This document shows, one piece after another, positions 1 through 7,535 of a stretch of DNA of 12,583 nt; position 1 is the first letter of the stretch, and the number at the start of each line of letters is the position of its first letter. The position numbers and the translations under genes are program-made. The stretch comes from Cytophagales bacterium (GTDB lineage Bacteria > Bacteroidota > Bacteroidia > Cytophagales > ES-bin-26), in the NCBI GenBank assembly GCA_014379925.1, contig JACMKY010000463.1, positions 1 through 12,583 of the forward strand. The letters are read 5' to 3'. The notes beneath the pieces were generated by a model. The model had not been told where the DNA came from. It did not search any database and was given only the letters and a program-made list of their open reading frames with translations.

Positions 1-436
1 CCAACAGTTGCACCTCCAGGGAAACGGGAAATTCTTGGTCCTTGGTCAGGCTTCGCGCGGACTGGGAATGAAACATGATGCCGCTGTTGCGTACGTTCCA
101 GGTGGCCCCGCCCGCCAATTGGTCACCGGTGAACCGGTACTCTGCCCTCAGTTTGTAGTGGGAAAAGGGCTGCTGGTAGTAGAGGTGGCCGAACTTGTCG
201 TCGAATTTCTGGTACTTGTCGTAGCCTATTTTCAGGATTCCATCCTCCACCCGGAAGGTGTTACCGAAATTCTCGTTCAACCCGTAGCCGGTGATTTTTA
301 CATCCCAACCGCTCAGGTTCTTTTTGTTGAACAGGGGGGTCCATTCCTCGGCGGCGGGATCGATTCGAACGCTCGTTAAGCCCAAACCGATGAACAGAAA
401 GAACAGGCAGCCGATACTGATTCTAGCGTAGCGCAT
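1..436 (-). CDS. DUF1080 (3-keto-disaccharide hydrolase-like) exported protein, 3' end outside window
   Basis: The first 145 residues are present; the gene runs off the left edge. The start is the ATG at 436-434, which is followed by a basic N-terminus and a hydrophobic stretch (about residues 6-20, GCLFFLFIGLGL), so export to periplasm or membrane is likely. Family features visible are EWTPLFNKKNLSGW (about 31-44), FRVEDGILKI (61-70), HYKLRAEYRF (93-102), NSGIMFHSQ (117-125) and FPVSLEVQLL (136-145). These match the start of the DUF1080 jelly-roll domain, which occurs in many secreted Bacteroidota proteins and is linked to 3-keto-glycoside hydrolysis. The substrate cannot be read from this part. 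It is the same strand as the upstream barrel gene, 170 bp away, so co-transcription is possible but not shown. The alternative upstream ATG is out of frame. Confidence 0.85.
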   Translation of the reverse strand, partial: MRYARISIGCLFFLFIGLGLTSVRIDPAAEEWTPLFNKKNLSGWDVKITGYGLNENFGNTFRVEDGILKIGYDKYQKFDDKFGHLYYQQPFSHYKLRAEYRFTGDQLAGGATWNVRNSGIMFHSQSARSLTKDQEFPVSLEVQLL

Positions 437-606
437 GGGTGGGGTTTTGGCATTTCTTATTGTACTGCGAGACCGCGAACCCAAGCCGCCGCTCCGCTTT
501 TGGCTTTGGGTACTACGGTGATGAGAAGACCGGCCGGAAGAAAGTCGACCACTTTCGGGATGGAGACGGGCGAACGACCAATATCCATCGGCGATTGCCT
601 ACCCAT

Positions 607-1374
607 TCAAAGTTTAATACCGACTTCCAGAGAAAGCAAGTTATTGATGCTCTTTACACTATCGTTGAAATTCGTCCCACTCCCGTCCTTCAGGCTCCTC
701 CGGATGGTGTTGATCAGGCCGCGGTTGAAGGTCAAACCACCGAAGACCGTGGTGTTTTCACCCAATCGGTAATCCACGCCCGCCCCCAGCAACCAGCCCA
801 GGTCAAAGGGTTTGTATACCTTGCTGTTCTGGTAGTCAGCCAGACTGTAGAAAGCATTTCCATTGTTGGTACTATTGCTGGCTTTTTCGGCCAGTTTGAC
901 ATCAACCACCGTGCCCAACTGGAAATACAGGCGGGTGTTCGTAGCTATTTCGTTGGTAAACAACTTTGTACTAACGGGAATCTGCAAATACCGAAGGCTA
1001 TAGTTGCTCTTGCCAGTCAACTGACCGGAACCAACCAAGGAAAACGGGATCTCCCGAAAGCTGGAGCGCCTGACGGTGTACCAGAGACCAGTGCTGTAGG
1101 CGAAGTGGTCGGAGAGGAAAAAATCGGCAATCAGGCCGCCGCTTAGCCGTGCTCCCACCCCGTCGGCGGAAATGCCATCGGAAATCCCGCTTCCGTTCAC
1201 CGAGTTAAACGAGAGACCGGGTGCCAGACGCAGTCCCAATTGTACCGGTCGGCCGCCCAGGGAAAGGCTGGAGTAGGTTGGGGCTGGGGAAACGGAATAC
1301 GTGGAGTCGCCGACCTGCGCGAAGGCGGCTTGGCATCCCACGGCGCACCAGATGACCGAAACGATCTTTTTCAT
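607..1374 (-). CDS. PorT-family outer-membrane beta-barrel protein
   Basis: A 255-residue protein with a signal peptide (MKKIVSVIWCAVGCQAAFAQ, cleavage probably after residue 19 or 20). The mature part alternates polar and hydrophobic residues as in beta-strands: LGLRLAPGLSF (46-56), GLIADFFLSDHFAYSTGLWY (80-99), LRYLQIPVSTKLF (127-139), LYFQLGTVVDVKL (149-161), LGWLLGAGVDYRL (192-204) and a closing SLEVGIKL. The string LRYLQIPV and the G-phi-phi-A-D-phi-F-phi strand are typical of the outer membrane beta-barrel domain of PorT-like proteins. The role is unknown; a structural or sensing role in the outer membrane is inference. I chose the ATG at 1374, directly before the signal peptide; an in-frame ATG at 1389 would add five residues, and the longer reading from 1461 would overlap atpG. 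It lies 64 bp after atpG on the same strand. Confidence 0.85.
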   Translation of the reverse strand: MKKIVSVIWCAVGCQAAFAQVGDSTYSVSPAPTYSSLSLGGRPVQLGLRLAPGLSFNSVNGSGISDGISADGVGARLSGGLIADFFLSDHFAYSTGLWYTVRRSSFREIPFSLVGSGQLTGKSNYSLRYLQIPVSTKLFTNEIATNTRLYFQLGTVVDVKLAEKASNSTNNGNAFYSLADYQNSKVYKPFDLGWLLGAGVDYRLGENTTVFGGLTFNRGLINTIRRSLKDGSGTNFNDSVKSINNLLSLEVGIKL

Positions 1375-1438
1375 ACGCTTTGCCACCATCCACTTCCCGC
1401 GATTCCACCGTGGTGGGGTCAATACCCGCTTTCGGCCG

Positions 1439-2383
1439 TCAGTTGGCCAAGGCTTCGGCACCGCCCACGATCTCGAGAATCTCTTTCGTAATGGCCGCCT
1501 GACGGGTACGGTTGTACACCAATTTGAGTTGCTTCAGCAGTTCCCCCGCGTTGTCAGTGGCCTTGTCCATGGTGGTCATCCGGGCACCGTGCTCGGCGGC
1601 GTTGGATTCCAGCACGGCTTTGTACAACTGCACTTTCAGCGTGTTCGGAACGAGTTCACTGAAGATGCGTTCCTTAGAGGGTTCAAAAATATAATCGTCC
1701 TGGGGGGCGGCCGTCCGCTGGATGGCACTCCGCTGGGCGTTGCCCGCCGCGGCACCCGGCGTTGGGTTCTTGGCCTCTTCGTCCTTTTTTATCTCCTGAA
1801 TGGGTAGGAACTGCTCACGGCGGAGAATCTGGGTAGCCACGTTCTTAAACTCATTATAAACAATGTCCACCCGGTCGTAACGGCCTTCCAGAAAAGCCTG
1901 CATCGCTTCCTCCGCCGCCAACCGCACCTTGGCGAAACTGAGCGCGGTAAAGGCGCCCGTGTGATCACCCAGTACGGTGAATCCCCGCCGGGAAAAGTTT
2001 TCGTATCCCTTGCGGCCGATGCTGAGGATATGCACGTCGCCCCGGCCAACCAAAGCCGGATAGTTTTCTTCCATCAGGACATTGGTTGCCCGGATGACGT
2101 TGCTATTGAAGGCCCCGCACAAGCCCCGGTCGGAGGTGATTACAATGAGGAGCACCCGATTGACCGCCCGCACTTTGGCGAACGGGTTCTGGGAAGCATC
2201 GTCGTTGGTGGCGGATATGTTGCTCAGAATCGCGGACAGCTTCTGCGCGTAGGGACGCATCTGCGTGATGTTGTCCTGAGCCCTCCGCAGTTTGGACGCC
2301 GCCACCATCTTCATGGCCCGGGTGATCTGCTGGGTGGAGGTAACTGAAGTAATGCGGCCCTTAACTTCTTTTAAACTCGCCAT
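1439..2383 (-). CDS. atpG: F0F1 ATP synthase subunit gamma
   Basis: The gamma subunit forms the rotating central stalk of F1 and couples proton flow to ATP synthesis at the inner membrane. The 314 residues begin with the conserved helix MASLKEVKGRITSV...QQITRAMKMVAASKLRRAQ and end with the paired helix ARMTTMDKATDNAGELL..LVYNRTRQAAITKEILEIVGGA. The central globular domain has ITSDRGLCGAFNSNV (82-96). Residues about 198-228 form a polar linker rich in Ala, Asn, Gln and Lys between FLPI and DYIFEP; many gamma subunits have a shorter one here. I start at the ATG at 2383; a TTG codon sits directly upstream at 2386. It follows atpA by 70 bp, a spacer filled by repeats, and has no Shine-Dalgarno site. 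Identification is secure. Confidence 0.97.
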   Translation of the reverse strand: MASLKEVKGRITSVTSTQQITRAMKMVAASKLRRAQDNITQMRPYAQKLSAILSNISATNDDASQNPFAKVRAVNRVLLIVITSDRGLCGAFNSNVIRATNVLMEENYPALVGRGDVHILSIGRKGYENFSRRGFTVLGDHTGAFTALSFAKVRLAAEEAMQAFLEGRYDRVDIVYNEFKNVATQILRREQFLPIQEIKKDEEAKNPTPGAAAGNAQRSAIQRTAAPQDDYIFEPSKERIFSELVPNTLKVQLYKAVLESNAAEHGARMTTMDKATDNAGELLKQLKLVYNRTRQAAITKEILEIVGGAEALAN

Positions 2384-2386
2384 CAA

Positions 2387-2421
2387 GGTTACAGGTTACA
2401 GGTTACCGGTTGCGGGTTACA
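2387..2421 (-). repeat. Five-unit tandem heptamer array before atpG
   Basis: On the plus strand five 7-bp units follow one another: GGTTACA, GGTTACA, GGTTACC, GGTTGCG, GGTTACA. Read in the sense of atpG this is a run of NNNAACC units ending three bases before the start codon. The last three units form the left arm of the adjoining hairpin. No ribosome binding site can be seen, so the array occupies the place of one. Confidence 0.9.
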
Positions 2422-2453
2422 AGGTGTTCAACTTGTAACCCGCAACCGGTAAC
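2402..2453 (-). repeat. Perfect 22-bp inverted repeat in the atpA-atpG spacer
   Basis: Positions 2402-2423 and 2432-2453 are exact reverse complements (22 of 22) around an 8-base loop (2424-2431). The right arm touches the atpA stop codon (2454-2456). In the atpA-atpG transcript it would be a very stable hairpin directly 3' of atpA and about 20 bases 5' of the atpG start. No T-tract follows it, so it is not a standard intrinsic terminator. Possible roles are RNA stabilisation of the atpA message or damping of atpG translation; both are inference. Confidence 0.9.
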
Positions 2454-4031
<1,578 letters not shown>

Positions 4032-4058
4032 AGATGTAGAAAAACAGATGTAGAAAAA
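4032..4058 (-). repeat. Two 13-bp direct repeats abutting the atpA start
   Basis: AGATGTAGAAAAA occurs at 4032-4044 and again at 4046-4058 (plus strand), a period of 14 bp. In the atpA sense this gives a U-rich leader that ends at the ATG without a Shine-Dalgarno site. Bacteroidota often initiate on A/U-rich leaders, so this may be the ribosome entry region. Confidence 0.85.
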
Positions 4059-4197
4059 TAAAAAAAATGATTGACGAATACCAGGGGCCCCGACCGCAGT
4101 CAAGCCATCTGTTTACTGGTCGGTCCGGATAACCGCCGAAACCAGCAATGAACGCGTCAAAGTGCGAACAAGTTGGGTGGGAACCCGAACCGAAGCG

Positions 4198-4205
4198 CAA
4201 ATTTA
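4198..4205 (-). promoter_or_regulatory. Candidate -7 box for atpA-atpG
   Basis: On the minus strand the sequence reads TAAATTTG, an exact match to the Bacteroidota -7 consensus TAnnTTTG. It lies 167 bp upstream of the atpA ATG. No clear TTTG -33 box is present at 19-21 bp spacing, so the call rests on the -7 box alone. Confidence 0.4.
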
Positions 4206-4585
4206 GCCACATATTCGGGAAGTTTCCACCGAAGCTCCAAAACTTTTTCTTCTCTTCTCCCTCCGTTGGCTTGCCTTGGAATCGGTAGAAGTTCGCGTGG
4301 CTTCCGCCCCGATTGGCCCGTTACCCCGGGAAAAAAGCGGACGCAGCGCCCAGAAAACGGGCGCTGCTGGCGGCGAGCCCGATCGCTGTCCAGGCTCCCC
4401 TGCGGTACGATTCCCTTCCTTGCCGCACCCCCGACGTGGTCATTGCCGCGTCGGCGGGTTCAAAATTGAATTACTGATCTGCGGAGCGGGGGCTTGATTG
4501 TCCCCTTTGGTTGGAAAGATTTCGGCTGGAAAGATTTCCTCTCTTGGAGAGATGGAATCTTTAAAAATTTCTAACGGCAGGACCG
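4206..4585. other. GC-rich intergenic stretch without a gene, two hairpins
   Basis: No convincing coding region is seen between the atpA promoter candidate and the thioredoxin-like gene promoter candidate; reading frames present here have no recognisable motif, and the short minus-strand frame at 4018-4212 looks random. Much of the stretch (about 4290-4455) is unusually GC-rich for an intergenic region. Two perfect inverted repeats occur: 4343-4351 with 4359-4367 (GCAGCGCCC/GGGCGCTGC, 7-base loop) and 4431-4436 with 4449-4454 (CCGACG/CGTCGG, 12-base loop). A non-coding RNA or remnant of a lost gene is possible. Confidence 0.5.
4512..4538 (+). repeat. 12-bp direct repeat upstream of the thioredoxin-like gene
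   Basis: TGGAAAGATTTC occurs at 4512-4523 and 4527-4538, a 15-bp period. It ends 47 bp before the candidate -7 box at 4586, a plausible place for an activator or other regulator to bind. The function is inference. Confidence 0.6.
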
Positions 4586-4593
4586 TACTTTTG
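4586..4593 (+). promoter_or_regulatory. Candidate -7 box for the thioredoxin-like gene
   Basis: TACTTTTG matches the Bacteroidota -7 consensus TAnnTTTG exactly and lies 50 bp before the ATG at 4644. The -33 position holds only a weak TTTA (4560-4563, 22-bp spacing). Confidence 0.5.
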
Positions 4594-4643
4594 TCGCCCA
4601 ACTTTTTGGCTGGCTCCCGTGTTTGCCGATAAACGGAAAAAGT

Positions 4644-5273
4644 ATGGACTCCCCGATAAATCCCACGAAAGTGATTACAAACGCGCACCTGGCGAAGGCG
4701 ATGAGCTATTCGCAATACCGCGCCCTGGTGGATGATCTGTTGAGGGAAGGCAAGACCACTGGTCCCTACCAGTCGGCCCGGATGACGGAATACACCGACC
4801 TGAACGTACACCGGATGAACCGCGTCGAGAAGACCGTCTCCCTGAATACGGAAGTGACGGAGGCCTTGATGAACGTGTCGAGAAACCTGATCTGGGTCGT
4901 ACTCACCGAAGGCTGGTGCGGGGACGCGGCGCAAAACCTGCCCGTGATCGCCAAGATCGCCATCGCTTCGGGAAGCAAGATTGATCTGAAGCTGCTGCTC
5001 CGCGACGAAAACCCGGAAGTGATGGATGCTTACCTGACCAGCGGGGGGCGTTCAATCCCTAAGCTGATTTGCCTGGATGCCGACACGCGGGAGGAACTGG
5101 GAACCTGGGGACCCCGTCCCGCCGTGGTGCAAGTTTTGGTGATGGCCCACAAGGCCGATCCGCAGGGAGTGAGCCACGAACAGTTCATCGAAACCATACA
5201 CGCGTGGTACGCCCGGGACAAATCGCAGCACTTGCAGCGGGAACTGGCCGAATGCCTGGTAAACTGGAAATAA
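4644..5273 (+). CDS. Thioredoxin-like protein with a single active-site cysteine
   Basis: A 209-residue cytoplasmic protein (no signal peptide) with a thioredoxin fold in its second half. WVVLTEGWCGDAAQNLPVI (84-102) is the strand plus active-site helix, IDLKLLLRDENPEVMDAYL (113-131) the next strand and helix, and RSIPKLICLD (136-145) carries the cis-Pro (Pro139). The active site reads Cys92-Gly-Asp-Ala, so the second cysteine of CxxC is replaced by Ala95. This is the form I associate with the Thioredoxin_9-type family of Bacteroidota. Without the resolving Cys it cannot act as a classical dithiol reductase; a monothiol or binding role is inference. I use the ATG at 4644; a TTG at 4623 is also in frame but has no support. 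It is monocistronic: a promoter candidate lies upstream and a terminator overlaps the stop codon. Confidence 0.88.
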   Translation: MDSPINPTKVITNAHLAKAMSYSQYRALVDDLLREGKTTGPYQSARMTEYTDLNVHRMNRVEKTVSLNTEVTEALMNVSRNLIWVVLTEGWCGDAAQNLPVIAKIAIASGSKIDLKLLLRDENPEVMDAYLTSGGRSIPKLICLDADTREELGTWGPRPAVVQVLVMAHKADPQGVSHEQFIETIHAWYARDKSQHLQRELAECLVNWK

Positions 5274-5304
5274 AAAAGCCTCCACGAGAGGCGAAGGCTT
5301 TTTT
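5272..5304. terminator. Bidirectional intrinsic terminator
   Basis: AAAAAAGCCT (5272-5281) and AGGCTTTTTT (5295-5304) are perfect reverse complements around a 13-base loop, starting within the TAA stop of the thioredoxin-like gene. The A-tract/T-tract symmetry lets it work for the convergent YihY-family gene too, whose stop codon is 83 bp away. Confidence 0.88.
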
Positions 5305-5387
5305 CCACACACAATGAAACGTAAACAGGCATTTCACTCAGACTTACGAGGAAAGCGGTTTCGAAAGATTTTTTCGGCGGTGTTTTC

Positions 5388-6377
5388 TCACCTGACTGGC
5401 TTGCCCACCACGTCCTTGGCTTTCCCGGTTTCCCGGGTCCCGGCGGCAGCGGAAGTCTTGCCTGACGAATCCGCTTCGTCGGCGATTTCCTGAATCTCCA
5501 CGCGGACGGCTTGTCCGGAGGGCCGGATGCGCGTGCCGTAGCGGGTGGCGTATACGTAGGTAAATTCCGCGCCCATAAATAGGATGACCGAACTGTAATA
5601 GACCCACAACAGGATGATGATGATGGAGCCCGCCGCGCCGTAGGTACCCCCGATGTCGCTCTGGCCGATGTAGAGTCCGATCAGGAATTTGCCCAACGAA
5701 AACAGGACGGCGGTGAAAAGGGCGCCTTTCCACACGTCGGCGTACTTGATTTTCACGTCGGGCAGTACTTTCAGGATAACCGCAAACAACAGCGTGGATA
5801 TTCCAATGGACAACAAAAAGTTGACTCCCTGCAGCAGCACTTCCCCGACCTGGGGCAGTAGGGAAGCAAAGTATTTTCCTGCGAGGGCAATGGCCGCGTT
5901 GAGCACCAGCGATACCAGCAAAACAAAGCCGATCGAGAGCACAATGGCAAAGGAGAACAGGCGATCCCGGACCATTCCCCACGCGCCGTTCTTGGGTTTC
6001 GACTTCACGCCCCAGATGGTGTTGAGGGAGGTCTTTAATTCGTTGAACACGCCGGTGGCACCGAAAATGAGCGTGGCAATGCTCAGGACGGTTGCCACGA
6101 TACCGGATTGTTTGGCGTTCGCGTTTTCCACCATTTCCTGCACCTGCTTGGCCGCTTGCTCGCCCATCAGCCCGTTGAGTTGCTGGTAAATTTCGCCGCG
6201 CGTGGCCTCTTCCCCGAAAAAGAAGCCGGCCACGGTGATTGCGATCAACAAGATGGGCGCCAGCGAAAACACCGTGTAGTAAGCGAGCGCCGCGGCCAGG
6301 CTGAGGACGTTGTCTTCCAGGAAGGAGCTGAATAGGTCCTTGGTAAAACTCCAGATTTCCTTTGGGTTGAAACGCAT
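5388..6377 (-). CDS. YihY/virulence factor BrkB family membrane protein
   Basis: A 329-residue integral inner-membrane protein. The opening motif FLEDNVLSLAAALAYYTVFSLAPILL (about 19-44) is the family hallmark. Further membrane segments are seen around 92-112, 140-165, 182-203, 218-236 and 250-273, six in total with the first at about 27-53. Other conserved stretches are GATGVFNELKTSLNTIWGV (106-124), VWKGALFTAVLFSLGKFLIGLYIG (215-238) and YGAAGSIIIILLWVYYSSVILFMGAEFTYVYA (246-277). The family function is not established; some members were once called RNase BN by mistake, and a transport role is only suggested. After about residue 283 there is a polar tail rich in Lys, Glu, Ser and Ala, probably disordered. 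The start is the ATG at 6377. The DMT gene lies 148 bp upstream on the same strand. Confidence 0.93.
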   Translation of the reverse strand: MRFNPKEIWSFTKDLFSSFLEDNVLSLAAALAYYTVFSLAPILLIAITVAGFFFGEEATRGEIYQQLNGLMGEQAAKQVQEMVENANAKQSGIVATVLSIATLIFGATGVFNELKTSLNTIWGVKSKPKNGAWGMVRDRLFSFAIVLSIGFVLLVSLVLNAAIALAGKYFASLLPQVGEVLLQGVNFLLSIGISTLLFAVILKVLPDVKIKYADVWKGALFTAVLFSLGKFLIGLYIGQSDIGGTYGAAGSIIIILLWVYYSSVILFMGAEFTYVYATRYGTRIRPSGQAVRVEIQEIADEADSSGKTSAAAGTRETGKAKDVVGKPVR

Positions 6378-6391
6378 GGTTGGGGGTTGGT
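6378..6391 (-). repeat. Heptamer pair abutting the YihY-family start
   Basis: GGTTGGG and GGTTGGT follow each other directly next to the start codon (plus-strand reading). In gene sense they are NNNAACC units, the same consensus as the array before atpG. Two units alone could be chance. Confidence 0.5.
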
Positions 6392-6496
6392 AACAATGGG
6401 ATAGTTATGGGAAGCAAAGCGAGGGGGAAGATTCATGGCTAATCCATTCCTCCGGTCAACTGCCGATGGGGTTGACGAAAAACGCTTCCGGTTTGT

Positions 6497-6517
6497 TGCG
6501 TTGAATGCTTCAACGCA
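6497..6517 (-). other. 9-bp hairpin after the DMT permease gene
   Basis: TGCGTTGAA (6497-6505) and TTCAACGCA (6509-6517) are perfect complements around a 3-base loop, 8 bases beyond the DMT stop codon. No T-run follows directly, so termination or 3'-end protection are both possible. A weaker 6-bp inverted repeat (GTCAAC/GTTGAC) lies at 6455-6476 in the same 148-bp spacer. Confidence 0.5.
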
Positions 6518-6525
6518 CCCAAAAT

Positions 6526-7461
6526 TCACTTCCTTCCTACCAAATACACCCCCAGTAGAATCATTCCACCGAGCAGAACTTTGTCGGGCGTGAGCGAATC
6601 CTGGCCCAGACCCACGGCGATCAAACTTGCCAGCAGCGGTTGCAGGTAAATGTAGATACCCACCACGGAAGGCGTTACGTATTGCAACGTCCAATTGTTG
6701 AGCAAGTACGCCAAGACCGTCGCTCCCAGGATGATGAACGCCAAAGCCAGCCAGGTCAAAAGCGGCATCGCGGCCCAGTCCACCTGCCCGATCTCCCCCA
6801 TACTGAACGGCACCACGGGAATTAAGCCGAACACGAAAGCCCACCGGGTAATGGTAAGGGCGGAATACTTTGCCGACAACGGTTTGACCAGAATCAGGTA
6901 CGTACCGAAGAACACCGTGCTCAGCAGCAGGATCAGGTCACCGGCCAGCGTTCGGCTATTGAACGAGAAGTCCTTGCCGGCCAGCAACATCACCGTTCCC
7001 CCGGCGCCCAGTAACAGCCCCGCCGCTTTGACCCCCGTAATGCGTTCCTTGAGCACGACGGCGGAGAGGAGAAAAACCAGGATCGGCGTGGTCGTCACCA
7101 GCAGCGAAGCATTGATGGGGCTGGTCAGACTCAGGCCTTTGATGAAAAGGAGTTGGTTGACCGCAATCCCGCAGAGGCCGCACAGGAAAAGCAGGTAATA
7201 ATCCCGCCGGGACACTGTCCGTTGCGGATGCCCGCCCCGCGAAAAATTACTCCCTGGGAGGCCATCGGGCGAGAGGACGTCCCGGTGGGTAGTCAAGCGG
7301 TGGGTTAGCCAGAACAGGCCGGAACCCACCATCACCCGCAAGCCCACCAGTCCGAAGGGCAGGATATAGGCGGGGGTAACCGACTTGGCAATGCTGTAGT
7401 TGGCGCTGTAGAGAACGGCCACCGTCGTGAGGGCCAAGTGGACTTTTACCGTTTGATTCAC
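6526..7461 (-). CDS. EamA-family (drug/metabolite transporter) permease
   Basis: A 311-residue membrane protein with the two-repeat EamA layout of about ten helices. Helices are visible at roughly 8-26, 33-53, 88-107, 115-137, 144-161, 173-192, 203-220, 231-254, 265-284 and 294-310. Typical strings are SLTSPINASLLVTTTPILVFLLSAVVLKERIT (111-142), with the conserved helix 4 Pro and the KERI end, and TPSVVGIYIYLQPLLASLIA (263-282). It probably exports a small metabolite or amino acid; the substrate cannot be read. The loop between helices 2 and 3 (about 54-87) is long and polar. The start is a GTG at 7461; no ATG is in frame upstream, and the next Met (residue 44) would remove helix 1. It is divergent from rarA, 74 bp away. 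Confidence 0.9.
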   Translation of the reverse strand: MNQTVKVHLALTTVAVLYSANYSIAKSVTPAYILPFGLVGLRVMVGSGLFWLTHRLTTHRDVLSPDGLPGSNFSRGGHPQRTVSRRDYYLLFLCGLCGIAVNQLLFIKGLSLTSPINASLLVTTTPILVFLLSAVVLKERITGVKAAGLLLGAGGTVMLLAGKDFSFNSRTLAGDLILLLSTVFFGTYLILVKPLSAKYSALTITRWAFVFGLIPVVPFSMGEIGQVDWAAMPLLTWLALAFIILGATVLAYLLNNWTLQYVTPSVVGIYIYLQPLLASLIAVGLGQDSLTPDKVLLGGMILLGVYLVGRK

Positions 7462-7500
7462 GCCCGCAAGTTGGGTATTTTCCCGTACTTTACTCCCTGA

Positions 7501-7528
7501 TTCAACCTTCCCGATTCGTCATTCGTCG
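7501..7528 (+). repeat. Degenerate heptad series before rarA
   Basis: TTCAACC, TTCCCGA, TTCGTCA and TTCGTCG follow each other with a 7-bp period, ending 7 bp before the rarA ATG. The last two share six of seven bases. The first fits the NNNAACC consensus of the other arrays. Confidence 0.4.
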
Positions 7529-7535
7529 CTTACCT

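Noticed and set aside
540..556. 6-bp hairpin (GAAAGT/ACTTTC) between the barrel gene and the DUF1080 gene as a terminator.
   Set aside because: The stem is short, of moderate stability and lacks a proper T-run; it may be chance.
2387..2453. Heptamer array as a CRISPR-like or transposon-end structure.
   Set aside because: The units are 7 bp with no spacers, and there is no transposase or target-site duplication.
4032..4103. N-terminal extension of AtpA from a TTG at 4103.
   Set aside because: The added residues are Phe-rich translation of the T-rich leader and do not occur in alpha subunits; the ATG at 4031 gives the normal N-terminus.
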